Assembly: GCA_964646885.1 (NCBI GenBank)
Contig: CAZYFM010000148.1
Span: 1-7,561, forward strand
Length of the DNA: 7,561 nt
Source: SZUA-430 sp964646885
GTDB taxonomy: Bacteria > Pseudomonadota > Alphaproteobacteria > Micropepsales > Micropepsaceae
Reading direction: 5' to 3'
Made by a program: the position numbers and the translations under genes. Shown one piece after another: positions 1 to 5,007 of the stretch. The notes under the pieces are model-generated. The model was given only the letters and a program-made list of their open reading frames with translations, was not told where the DNA came from and searched no databases. How positions within the stretch are numbered: the stretch's first letter is position 1; each line of letters opens with the position of its first letter.

Positions 1-219
1 ATCGACGTCGCCGCTCACAGGATCAACGCGCGCAATGCAATCAAGCAGGCGCGCCAGCGCATTCTTCCGGTCCGGGATGAAAGCGCCGCCTGGTCCGCGC
101 ACCACCCACGCGCGGTCACCCTCGATGCCACCCGGTCCGACCACGGCTTCGCGCAGCATCTCGCCCCGCATCGACTTGACCGGATATCGCCAGATTTCCC
201 GAACGGTGAATCGCGTCAT
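1..219 (-). CDS. MOSC N-terminal beta-barrel domain protein (5' part only)
   Basis: The gene is cut by the left window edge; 73 codons are visible, running from the ATG at 219-217 down to base 1. The translation begins MTRFTVREIWRYPVKSM and continues with a GPGGIEGDRAWVV stretch. A 'YPVKS' motif near residue 12, followed about 20 residues later by 'G(I/L).GDR.W.V', is the signature of the MOSC N-terminal beta-barrel domain. That domain sits in front of the MOSC domain in YcbX- and mARC-like proteins, which bind molybdenum cofactor and handle N-hydroxylated compounds or sulfur. The C-terminal MOSC domain with its cofactor cysteine lies outside the window, so function is inferred from the N-terminal domain alone. 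An AGAGGAA ribosome site (complement of 227-233) sits 7 nt from the ATG and supports this start. The gene diverges from ihfB. Confidence 0.82.
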   Translation of the reverse strand, partial: MTRFTVREIWRYPVKSMRGEMLREAVVGPGGIEGDRAWVVRGPGGAFIPDRKNALARLLDCIARVDPVSGDVD

Positions 220-256
220 GCCTTTGTTCCTCTCGCGCATCTCCGGCACGATAAAC

Positions 257-270
257 GCCGGAATTCCGGC
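257..270. repeat. Perfect 14-bp palindrome GCCGGAATTCCGGC
   Basis: All seven base pairs of the dyad match, centred between 263 and 264, and the symmetry stops at 256/271. It lies 38 bp upstream of the MOSC gene start, on the side where an operator for that gene would sit. It could be an operator for an unknown dimeric regulator. No T-run follows on either strand, so it is not a terminator. The palindrome is directly visible; the operator role is only inferred. Confidence 0.4.
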
Positions 271-286
271 AAACTCAAAACATCAT

Positions 287-310
287 ATAAAGAAATATGC
301 ATGTCTTTAT
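287..310. repeat. Inverted repeat ATAAAGA-N10-TCTTTAT
   Basis: Two perfect 7-bp arms (287-293 and 304-310) flank a 10-nt spacer that itself contains ATGCAT. The arms are AT-rich in otherwise GC-rich DNA and lie in the spacer between two divergent genes. A regulator-binding site is the simplest reading, but no known consensus was matched. Confidence 0.35.
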
Positions 311-380
311 GTCATTTGAAAGCGGTGATGTACGTCGATCCCCGACAGGTAGCCAACGCAGCTGCAGCACGAAATATCCC

Positions 381-394
381 TTATTTTAGAATAA
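381..394. repeat. AT-rich near-palindrome TTATTTTAGAATAA
   Basis: Twelve of the fourteen bases are symmetric about 387/388; only 386 and 389 fail to pair. It lies directly upstream of the strong Shine-Dalgarno at 398-404 and could be a -10/operator region for the ihfB transcript. TAGAAT at 387-392 resembles a -10, but no matching -35 sits 16-18 bp upstream. Confidence 0.3.
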
Positions 395-397
395 CTT

Positions 398-404
398 GGA
401 GGGG
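398..404 (+). promoter_or_regulatory. Orphan strong Shine-Dalgarno GGAGGGG
   Basis: GGAGG is a full match to the anti-Shine-Dalgarno core, stronger than the ribosome site of any annotated gene in this window. It ends 8 nt before a TTG at 413 but 106 nt before the ihfB ATG, so it cannot serve ihfB directly. Either it drives the mini-ORF at 413-448 or the match is fortuitous. Confidence 0.35.
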
Positions 405-412
405 CAAATCGC

Positions 413-448
413 TTGACGCACAAGTCAGGGCTTGGCAGCTTTGCCTGA
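413..448 (+). CDS. Possible 11-codon leader ORF upstream of ihfB
   Basis: TTG at 413 opens an 11-codon frame, read as MTHKSGLGSFA, ending at TGA 446-448. Its only support is the strong GGAGGGG at 398-404 with ideal 8-nt spacing. The peptide has no run of a single amino acid that would suggest attenuation, and it matches nothing I recognise. The same TTGACG could instead be a -35 hexamer. This is a weak candidate, recorded because it would be missed by gene callers. Confidence 0.2.
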   Translation: MTHKSGLGSFA

Positions 449-510
449 TCGCGCACAGAACCGGCGACAGGGCGCACTGCAGCCCGCAGCATTCGGGGAG
501 CGGCCATTAG

Positions 511-798
511 ATGATCAAGTCCGAACTCGTCCAGAAACTGGCGGAGCAGAACCCGCACCTGTTCCAGCGCGACATCGAGAAAATCGTCGCCACGATCTTC
601 GGAGAAATTGCAAAGGCGCTCTCGTCCGGTGACCGCGTAGAGCTCCGCGGCTTCGGCGCATTCTCCATCAAGTCACGCCCTGCTCGCACCGGCCGCAATC
701 CGCGCACCGGTGAAACGGTATCGGTCAGCGCCAAGCACGTTCCCTTCTTCAAGACGGGCAAGGAACTGCGCGACCGTCTGAACACATCCGACGAGTAG
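511..798 (+). CDS. ihfB: Integration host factor subunit beta
   Basis: This encodes a 95-residue HU/IHF-family DNA-bending protein, matching the usual length of IhfB (about 94). IHF is an IhfA/IhfB heterodimer that inserts a proline into the minor groove and bends DNA sharply, serving in nucleoid structure, recombination and transcription. The visible family marks are the N-terminal MIKSELVQKLAEQNPHL helix, the core VELRGFGAFSIK (43-54), and the beta-arm GRNPRTGE (61-68), in which Pro64 is the intercalating residue. The beta assignment rests on the 'KSELV.KLA...PHL' N-terminus and on the lapA neighbour. GGGGAG at 495-500 lies 10 nt before the ATG. lapA follows after 34 nt and is probably co-transcribed. 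Confidence 0.95.
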   Translation: MIKSELVQKLAEQNPHLFQRDIEKIVATIFGEIAKALSSGDRVELRGFGAFSIKSRPARTGRNPRTGETVSVSAKHVPFFKTGKELRDRLNTSDE

Positions 799-832
799 CC
801 CATCCAGCGGCCTCAACCGCCAGGGATTCAAA

Positions 833-1168
833 ATGATCAGCCTGTTTCGCACGGTATTCTTCTGGACGCTCGCGCTTGCCGTCGCGGCAATCGCCGTCGC
901 CAACCGCAAGAGCACCCTCCTCTCCTTCGACCCCTTCAGCGCCGACCACCCCGCGATCTCGCTCCAGGTGCCGCTCTTCTGGATCATTCTCGCGGCAGCC
1001 CTCGTGGGCATCATGCTCGGCGGCTGGTCAAGCTGGCTCGCCCAGGCACCGCTGCGCCGCACGATCCGCGAACAGGAAGACCGCATCCGCCGCCTCGAAC
1101 GCGAAATCGAGGCCGCCCAATCCATCATCGCCAAACCCGCCACCGGCACCTCGATCACCCGCCGCTAG
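833..1168 (+). CDS. lapA: LapA/DUF1049-domain inner-membrane protein
   Basis: This 111-residue protein has the classic small LapA layout: a hydrophobic segment at about 5-23, an NRKS turn with 'LLSFDPFS' (24-36), a second hydrophobic segment at about 46-66, then a charged helix at 75-98 rich in R, E and Q that should form a coiled coil. In Enterobacteria LapA works with LapB in tuning lipopolysaccharide synthesis through FtsH and LpxC; whether the alphaproteobacterial homologue does the same is not established here, so the symbol is tentative. AGGGA at 822-826 is 6 nt from the ATG. It follows ihfB closely, an arrangement seen in many alphaproteobacteria. Its stop codon is the last triplet before the assembly gap, so the gene appears complete. 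Confidence 0.8.
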   Translation: MISLFRTVFFWTLALAVAAIAVANRKSTLLSFDPFSADHPAISLQVPLFWIILAAALVGIMLGGWSSWLAQAPLRRTIREQEDRIRRLEREIEAAQSIIAKPATGTSITRR

Positions 1169-1268
1169 NNNNNNNNNNNNNNNNNNNNNNNNNNNNNNNN
1201 NNNNNNNNNNNNNNNNNNNNNNNNNNNNNNNNNNNNNNNNNNNNNNNNNNNNNNNNNNNNNNNNNNNN
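1169..1268. other. Assembly gap of 100 N
   Basis: Exactly 100 N bases follow the lapA stop codon. This round number is the conventional placeholder for a gap of unknown length. The true distance between lapA and phoD is unknown, and genes may be missing. Confidence 0.98.
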
Positions 1269-1311
1269 ACCAATCCCACAAACACGAACTGTTGATTCAA
1301 CTTCGGCGCAT

Positions 1312-1360
1312 GTGTGGCGCTAATGGAGCCTGGCGCTCCTGCTCCCACACCCAGCAGGAG
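1312..1360 (+). promoter_or_regulatory. Possible structured leader of phoD with two competing folds
   Basis: Two alternative pairings share bases. Fold A pairs GTGTGG (1312-1317) with CCACAC (1345-1350) and encloses GGAGC (1325-1329) paired with GCTCC (1335-1339). Fold B is a perfect 8-bp stem, CTCCTGCT (1336-1343) with AGCAGGAG (1353-1360), around a 9-nt loop. Fold B hides an AGGAG sequence that Fold A leaves open. The phoD ATG is 27 nt downstream of the structure. No U-run follows either fold, so neither is a rho-independent terminator. The pairings are directly visible; a regulatory function is inference, and the region begins only 43 bp after the assembly gap. Confidence 0.35.
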
Positions 1361-1387
1361 AAAAAGGGGAAGCCGGGGATCGAACGC

Positions 1388-3436
1388 ATGACAAACGCGC
1401 ACAACATCAATCGCCGCCAGCTGATCGCGGAAGCCGCAGCCCTGGGCGCCGTGCTCGCCATGGGCACCGCCACCGCGCAGGCCGCGTCACGCAAGCCAAC
1501 CGAACGCCGGGACCTGTTCCCGCAAGGCGTGGCATCGGGCGACCCGGAACCGACCAGCGTCATCCTCTGGACACGCCGTCCGCCCGAAACATCGCGCTCC
1601 AGCCAGTTGACCGTTGAAGTCGCGAGCGACCCGCAGTTCCGCAGGATCGTCGCCAACGGTGTCTCTCCGATCAGCGAAAGCACCGACTGGACATGCAGGT
1701 TCCTCGCCGCAGGACTGCAGCCCGACAGCGAGTACTGGTACCGTTTCATCGACGAGAGCGGCAACGCCAGTCGCGTCGGCCGCACGCTCACCGCCCCTGC
1801 AGACAACAACGCCCGCCCCGTTCGCTTCGCCTTCGTCAGTTGCCAGGACGTCACCATCGGCGCCTGCAACGCGTACCGGCGCATGATGTACGAGGACAAG
1901 CGACGCCCGCGCGGCGAACAGCTGGGCTTCGTGCTCCATCTCGGCGACTTCATTTACGAGATGGTGTGGTACCCGGAAGAATCCCCCAACGGCATCCTGC
2001 GCGGCCGCCGCCTGCGTGACGTCGTGCGCTATCCGCACGGAGAAAAGATCGGCAAGTTCTACGTTCCGACAACACTGGAAGACTATCGTACCGCCTATCG
2101 CGGCTACCTGCGCGATCCCGACCTTCAGGACGCGCGCGCCCATTGGCCCTTCGTGCCCGTGTGGGACAATCACGAGTTCTCGTGGCGCGCATACCAGAGC
2201 CAGCAGCTGTTCGGCAACACGGTCAGGCCGGCGCAGCGCCTGAAGGTCGCGGCAAGCCAGGCTTGGTACGAGTACCAGCCTGCACGTGTGCGCAAGCCCG
2301 GCGCGACCGATGTATTCGAAGCCCCGTCCGTCAATGATGTTCCTCTCACCAATCTCGATGCCCGTGGCCTCGCACAGGAACCCAACAACCTGACGGCCAT
2401 CAACGCGCTCAGGATCCACCGCGCATTTCGCTTCGGTGCCAATGTCGACATGATCCTCACCGACAATCGCTCCTTCATGTCCGCGTCCGCGGATGGAAGC
2501 ACGCTTCCCGAAATCAAGTTCGGTGCGCTGCCCGAGGAGATCAACGAGATACTCGACCAGGGTCGCGAGTACGCAGGCGGGAAGCCGCCCGCAAAGATCC
2601 GCGTCGGCAAGACCGAAGTCGCAAACCCGCAGGTGAATGCGCCGCCGCAGTCCTACCTCGGGATCGAGCAGATGGCCTGGTTCAAGGAGCGCCTGCGAGC
2701 CGCCAGGGCCCCCTGGAAGATCTGGGGACACTCGTTTGGAACGCTCACCTGGCGCACCGATCCTCAGAACCTGCCGGAACCATACGTCAGTGAGTGGCCC
2801 GGCGCGGGCTACGGTGTATGGACGGACGACTATTCGATCGAGCACAACGAGATTTTCGGCATGATCGAGAAGGAAGGCATCACCGGCTTTGCCATCGTGG
2901 CAGGAGACAAGCACTCCTTCTGGGCCGGCTATCCGAGCCAGTCCCTTCCGCCGCGCCCGTTCAATCCCGTCGGCGTGGAGTTCGTCACCGGCTCGATCAC
3001 GGCGCAGGGCGCAGCTGAAGTGCAGGAACTGACGCTCAAGAAAGACACACCATTGCGCGCCCTCTACATCCACGACAAGCCCGATGGATCGATGGAATGC
3101 ACCTTCGGCATGACGCTGCTTCACGGCGTGAAGTCGTCGTTGACCCTGGCCGAAACGGGAGACCCCGCACGCGCCCGCGCAGCACGCAATCCCGACGTTG
3201 CGCCGCACCTGAAGCTCGTCGACTTCGCCGGCCACGGCTATGCGACGGTGAGGGCCTCAGCGCAGGAACTCGAAACCGAGTTCGTCTGCATCCCCCGCCC
3301 GCTCGAACGCAGCACGACAGAAGACGGAGGCCCGCTCGTCTATCGCGTCGTGCACCGGACCAAACTCTGGCAGCCCGGCCAGCGCCCCCAGCTGGAACAG
3401 GAAGTCATCGAGGGAAATCCGGGCCTCGCAATTTGA
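1388..3436 (+). CDS. phoD: PhoD-family alkaline phosphatase/phosphodiesterase, Tat-exported
   Basis: This encodes a 682-residue metallophosphatase-fold protein of the PhoD family (PhoD N-terminal domain, then PhoD-like phosphatase domain), which releases phosphate from phosphomono- and diesters outside the cytoplasm. A twin-arginine signal is clear: NINRRQLI at 7-14, a hydrophobic stretch to about 29, and cleavage likely after an AQA near 32. Family motifs run in order: DLFPQGVASGDP (42-53), SCQ (151-153), LGDFIYE (185-191), WDNHEF (259-264), LGIEQMAWF (424-432), GDKHSFWAG (506-514), EFVTGSIT (531-538). Cys152, Asp187, Tyr190, Asn261, Asp507 and His509 are the expected metal ligands. The protein is longer than Bacillus PhoD (about 580), mainly through 140 residues after the SIT motif. 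The open frame reaches a TTG at 1292, but ATG 1388 has GGGGA 8 nt upstream and puts the Tat motif at the N-terminus. Substrate is unknown. Confidence 0.9.
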   Translation: MTNAHNINRRQLIAEAAALGAVLAMGTATAQAASRKPTERRDLFPQGVASGDPEPTSVILWTRRPPETSRSSQLTVEVASDPQFRRIVANGVSPISESTDWTCRFLAAGLQPDSEYWYRFIDESGNASRVGRTLTAPADNNARPVRFAFVSCQDVTIGACNAYRRMMYEDKRRPRGEQLGFVLHLGDFIYEMVWYPEESPNGILRGRRLRDVVRYPHGEKIGKFYVPTTLEDYRTAYRGYLRDPDLQDARAHWPFVPVWDNHEFSWRAYQSQQLFGNTVRPAQRLKVAASQAWYEYQPARVRKPGATDVFEAPSVNDVPLTNLDARGLAQEPNNLTAINALRIHRAFRFGANVDMILTDNRSFMSASADGSTLPEIKFGALPEEINEILDQGREYAGGKPPAKIRVGKTEVANPQVNAPPQSYLGIEQMAWFKERLRAARAPWKIWGHSFGTLTWRTDPQNLPEPYVSEWPGAGYGVWTDDYSIEHNEIFGMIEKEGITGFAIVAGDKHSFWAGYPSQSLPPRPFNPVGVEFVTGSITAQGAAEVQELTLKKDTPLRALYIHDKPDGSMECTFGMTLLHGVKSSLTLAETGDPARARAARNPDVAPHLKLVDFAGHGYATVRASAQELETEFVCIPRPLERSTTEDGGPLVYRVVHRTKLWQPGQRPQLEQEVIEGNPGLAI

Positions 3437-3461
3437 AGCGCGCCAGAGAAGCACCACCGCA

Positions 3462-3932
3462 CTAGCGTTTTCGTGGAGAGCGCGCAGGCGCGCCAGCCTC
3501 TGCCGGTGAAAGCCGGGCGCTCAGTGCATCAAGGACGCGCACCGTCCTTTCAACATCATTCGCATCAAGGCCGCGGAAGAGGTCCCTGATCAGGGGCGCT
3601 TCCGCCGCCCGCAGGCGCTCAAGCTCCGCCTTGCCCTTCGCAGTCAGGCACAGCAGCGGAGCACGCTTGTCCTGTTCATTCTCTTGTTGGCTGACCAGCC
3701 CGCGCTCAATCATCTGCTGGGCAAGCTTGTGCATTGCCTGGCGTGAGACCGGCCTCAGGTCGGCCAGACGGACCGCTGTCGTCGGGCCTAGCTCGTCAAG
3801 CGAGAGAAGCAGGCCGCGCATCCCTGTCGAAAGACCGCGCGATGAATGCGCCCGGTCTCCCGCGGCCTGCAGCCGGAAATAGGTCAGTGGCACGAGCGCA
3901 AGAATGAGGCGCTGCTTTTCGATGTCTTTCAC
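3462..3932 (-). CDS. MarR-family transcriptional regulator
   Basis: This 156-residue protein has a typical MarR length and a winged helix-turn-helix at about 36-100. The pattern is LLLSLDELGPTTAVRLADL, then a recognition helix around VSRQAMHKLAQQM (62-74), then the GLVSQQ segment, the wing with Asp88-Lys-Arg, and LTAKGKAEL (96-104). MarR proteins act as dimers, usually repressing their own gene and a divergent one until a small ligand binds. The start is a GTG (3932-3930); an in-frame TGA (3948-3946) a few codons upstream rules out a longer form, and no strong ribosome site is visible. The two 19-bp inverted repeats just upstream are its probable operators. The gene is convergent with phoD, with 25 bp between stops and no terminator visible. 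The inducing ligand is unknown. Confidence 0.88.
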   Translation of the reverse strand: MKDIEKQRLILALVPLTYFRLQAAGDRAHSSRGLSTGMRGLLLSLDELGPTTAVRLADLRPVSRQAMHKLAQQMIERGLVSQQENEQDKRAPLLCLTAKGKAELERLRAAEAPLIRDLFRGLDANDVERTVRVLDALSARLSPAEAGAPARSPRKR

Positions 3933-3944
3933 GTGAATGATGTC

Positions 3945-3963
3945 TCGTCAACTTGATTGACAA
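3945..3963. promoter_or_regulatory. Putative MarR operator O2 (imperfect 19-bp inverted repeat)
   Basis: TCGTCAACTTGATTGACAA is symmetric about 3954 except for three mismatched pairs and keeps the core GTCAA-N5-TTGAC found in O1. It starts 13 bp upstream of the marR GTG. It covers the predicted marR transcription start and the -35 hexamer (3957-3962) of the hydrolase promoter. Its centre is 39 bp from that of O1. Assignment to the adjacent MarR protein is inferred from position. Confidence 0.68.
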
Positions 3964-3985
3964 TATGGATCAGATGCCCCAGATT
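3957..3985 (+). promoter_or_regulatory. Predicted promoter of nucleoside hydrolase–methyltransferase unit
   Basis: A perfect -35 TTGACA (3957-3962), a 17-bp spacer and a weak -10 CAGATT (3980-3985, 3 of 6) would start transcription near 3992, inside operator O1 and about 11 nt before the first ATG. The -35 hexamer is the right half of O2. The weak -10 fits a promoter that is normally held off, but it also limits certainty. Confidence 0.45.
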
Positions 3986-3990
3986 GTCAA
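3962..3990 (-). promoter_or_regulatory. Predicted marR promoter
   Basis: Read on the minus strand, TTGACA (complement of 3985-3990) is followed after 17 bp by CATATT (complement of 3962-3967, 4 of 6 to TATAAT). Transcription would start near 3955, inside operator O2, about 22 nt before the marR GTG. The -35 is the left half of O1, so bound MarR should block it. Confidence 0.5.
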
Positions 3991-4002
3991 CTAAGTTGAC
4001 AA
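3984..4002. promoter_or_regulatory. Putative MarR operator O1 (perfect 19-bp inverted repeat)
   Basis: TTGTCAACTAAGTTGACAA is a perfect inverted repeat of two 9-bp arms about A3993. It ends on the base before the first ATG of the nucleoside hydrolase gene. It overlaps the predicted transcription start of that gene and the -35 of marR. Length, symmetry and divergent position are typical of MarR-family operators. Confidence 0.75.
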
Positions 4003-5007
4003 ATGAATCCCATGCGAATTCTTGCCAAGTTCATTCTTCTTGCGTTGGTGCTCGGCACTTGTGTGCCCGTGCGCGCCGCTACACGCGTCTGGATTGACAC
4101 CGATCCTGCCTGCGGAACCGGCCCAGCCAACGATGCGGATGACTGCATCGCCCTGCTCTACATTCTCGCGCATCCCGGACTTGATGTGGTCGGGATCTCC
4201 ACGTCTTTTGGCAACACGTCCGTGGAACAGGCCACATCAATTGCAAGGACGATCGCACAGCTCTCCCACGCCGACGCACGCGTGCATGAAGGCGCAACAC
4301 AGGCGCTTTCCTTCTGGCAAGACAGCCACACCTCCGCGTCAGCCGCCATGTCCAGCGCGCTGGAAAGGGAAAGGCTGACCATCCTCGCGCTCGGTCCAAT
4401 GACGAATCTCGCCGTTGTCCTGCGCCGCAAGCCGTCTCTCGCGGCTCAGGTCGAACGCATCCATGCCGTGATGGGTCGCGCACCGGGACATGTCTTCCAT
4501 CCGGCGGAAGGCGCACCCGGCGCCTTGTTCGCGCATGGTCCGATCTTCACCGACTTCAACTTTGCCAAGGACCCGCAGGCCGCCACGCTCGTGATGCAGT
4601 CCGGCGCACCGGTGACACTGGTGCCCTATGTTGCAGGCATCCGTCACGCAATCACGGATGACGACCTGCGAACCCTCTCGAGGATGGGCGACGCCGCCAG
4701 TTGGGTCTCGCGACGGTCCTGGGGCTGGCTCGGCTTCTGGAAGCGCTACATGGGAAGAAGCAGCTTTGCTCCCTTCGACCTCGTGATGGCCGTCGCAGCC
4801 GCCGAACACGGTTCAGCAGACTGCATGCACGAGCACATTGTCATCCGTCGGGACCAAGCCATCAACAGTTGGGGCGGACCGCTCAGCCTTCTGTTCGCGG
4901 GGCCAACGCCATCACCCGGTTCACGCGAGGTGTCCGTCTGCTGGTCGTTGACGCGCGACGCATTCGGCGCGCTCAGGGAAACTCTTCAAGGGGGAACACA
5001 AAGATGA
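4003..5007 (+). CDS. Exported nucleoside hydrolase-family protein (IUNH-like)
   Basis: This 334-residue protein belongs to the inosine-uridine nucleoside hydrolase fold family, which cleaves the N-glycosidic bond of ribonucleosides to give base plus ribose using a bound calcium ion. Visible marks are the N-terminal IDTDP (31-35) with NDADD (43-47), LGPMTNL (130-136), DFNFAKDPQAA (184-194) and APFDLVMA (256-263). Two features depart from the classic enzymes. About eight extra residues split the Asp cluster (usually DTDPG.DDA), and Phe258 stands where the catalytic His of the usual 'HD' pair would be. Residues 1-25 form a Sec signal peptide ending VRA, so the protein should act in the periplasm or outside. 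Cys20 follows Gly-Thr, a poor lipobox. Start may be ATG 4003 or ATG 4012; neither has a clear ribosome site. Its stop overlaps the next start (ATGA). Confidence 0.82.
   Translation: MNPMRILAKFILLALVLGTCVPVRAATRVWIDTDPACGTGPANDADDCIALLYILAHPGLDVVGISTSFGNTSVEQATSIARTIAQLSHADARVHEGATQALSFWQDSHTSASAAMSSALERERLTILALGPMTNLAVVLRRKPSLAAQVERIHAVMGRAPGHVFHPAEGAPGALFAHGPIFTDFNFAKDPQAATLVMQSGAPVTLVPYVAGIRHAITDDDLRTLSRMGDAASWVSRRSWGWLGFWKRYMGRSSFAPFDLVMAVAAAEHGSADCMHEHIVIRRDQAINSWGGPLSLLFAGPTPSPGSREVSVCWSLTRDAFGALRETLQGGTQR

Larger units (their letters stand above)
220..510. other. Divergent intergenic region, MOSC gene / ihfB
   Basis: I see no protein gene here with a domain or codon pattern that stands up. 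The stretch is richer in A/T than its surroundings around 280-320 and 369-400, as expected for a promoter region serving both flanking genes. It carries a 14-bp palindrome (257-270), a 7+7 dyad (287-310), a near-palindrome (381-394) and a strong Shine-Dalgarno sequence at 398-404; these are listed separately. No hexamer pair with convincing spacing to ihfB could be assigned. TTGACG at 413-418 is the best -35 candidate but lacks a good -10. Confidence 0.6.

Noticed and set aside
384..402. Half of an Irr/ICE-type iron box (TTTAGAA at 385-391)
   Set aside because: The second half should read close to TTCTAAA after 3 nt, but CTTGGAG matches at only two of seven positions.
1336..1365. Possible rho-independent terminator (8-bp stem followed by AAAAA)
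   Set aside because: The run after the stem is A on the plus strand, and on the minus strand the T-run precedes the stem. Neither orientation gives stem followed by U-run.
1366..1387. Sequence resembling the T-arm of a tRNA on the minus strand (GGGGATCGAAC)
   Set aside because: The flanking bases do not form the required 5-bp T-stem, and no acceptor, D-arm or anticodon arm could be built from the neighbouring sequence.
1487..3235. 582-codon open frame on the minus strand opposite phoD
   Set aside because: It is antisense to a gene with clear PhoD motifs and its translation shows no recognisable domain; long antisense frames are common in GC-rich genes.
3437..3461. Terminator between convergent phoD and marR
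   Set aside because: The 25 bp contain no stem of useful length and no T-run on either strand.
4048..4065. Lipoprotein signal on the nucleoside hydrolase (Cys20)
   Set aside because: The residues before Cys are Leu-Gly-Thr; Thr just before the Cys is atypical for a lipobox, and a standard VRA signal peptidase I site follows.
4701..5003. Upstream extension of the methyltransferase frame by 101 residues
   Set aside because: It lies inside the hydrolase gene in another frame, is rich in Arg/His/Ser/Gly like a shadow frame, and the ATG at 5004 has a good ribosome site and the domain start.
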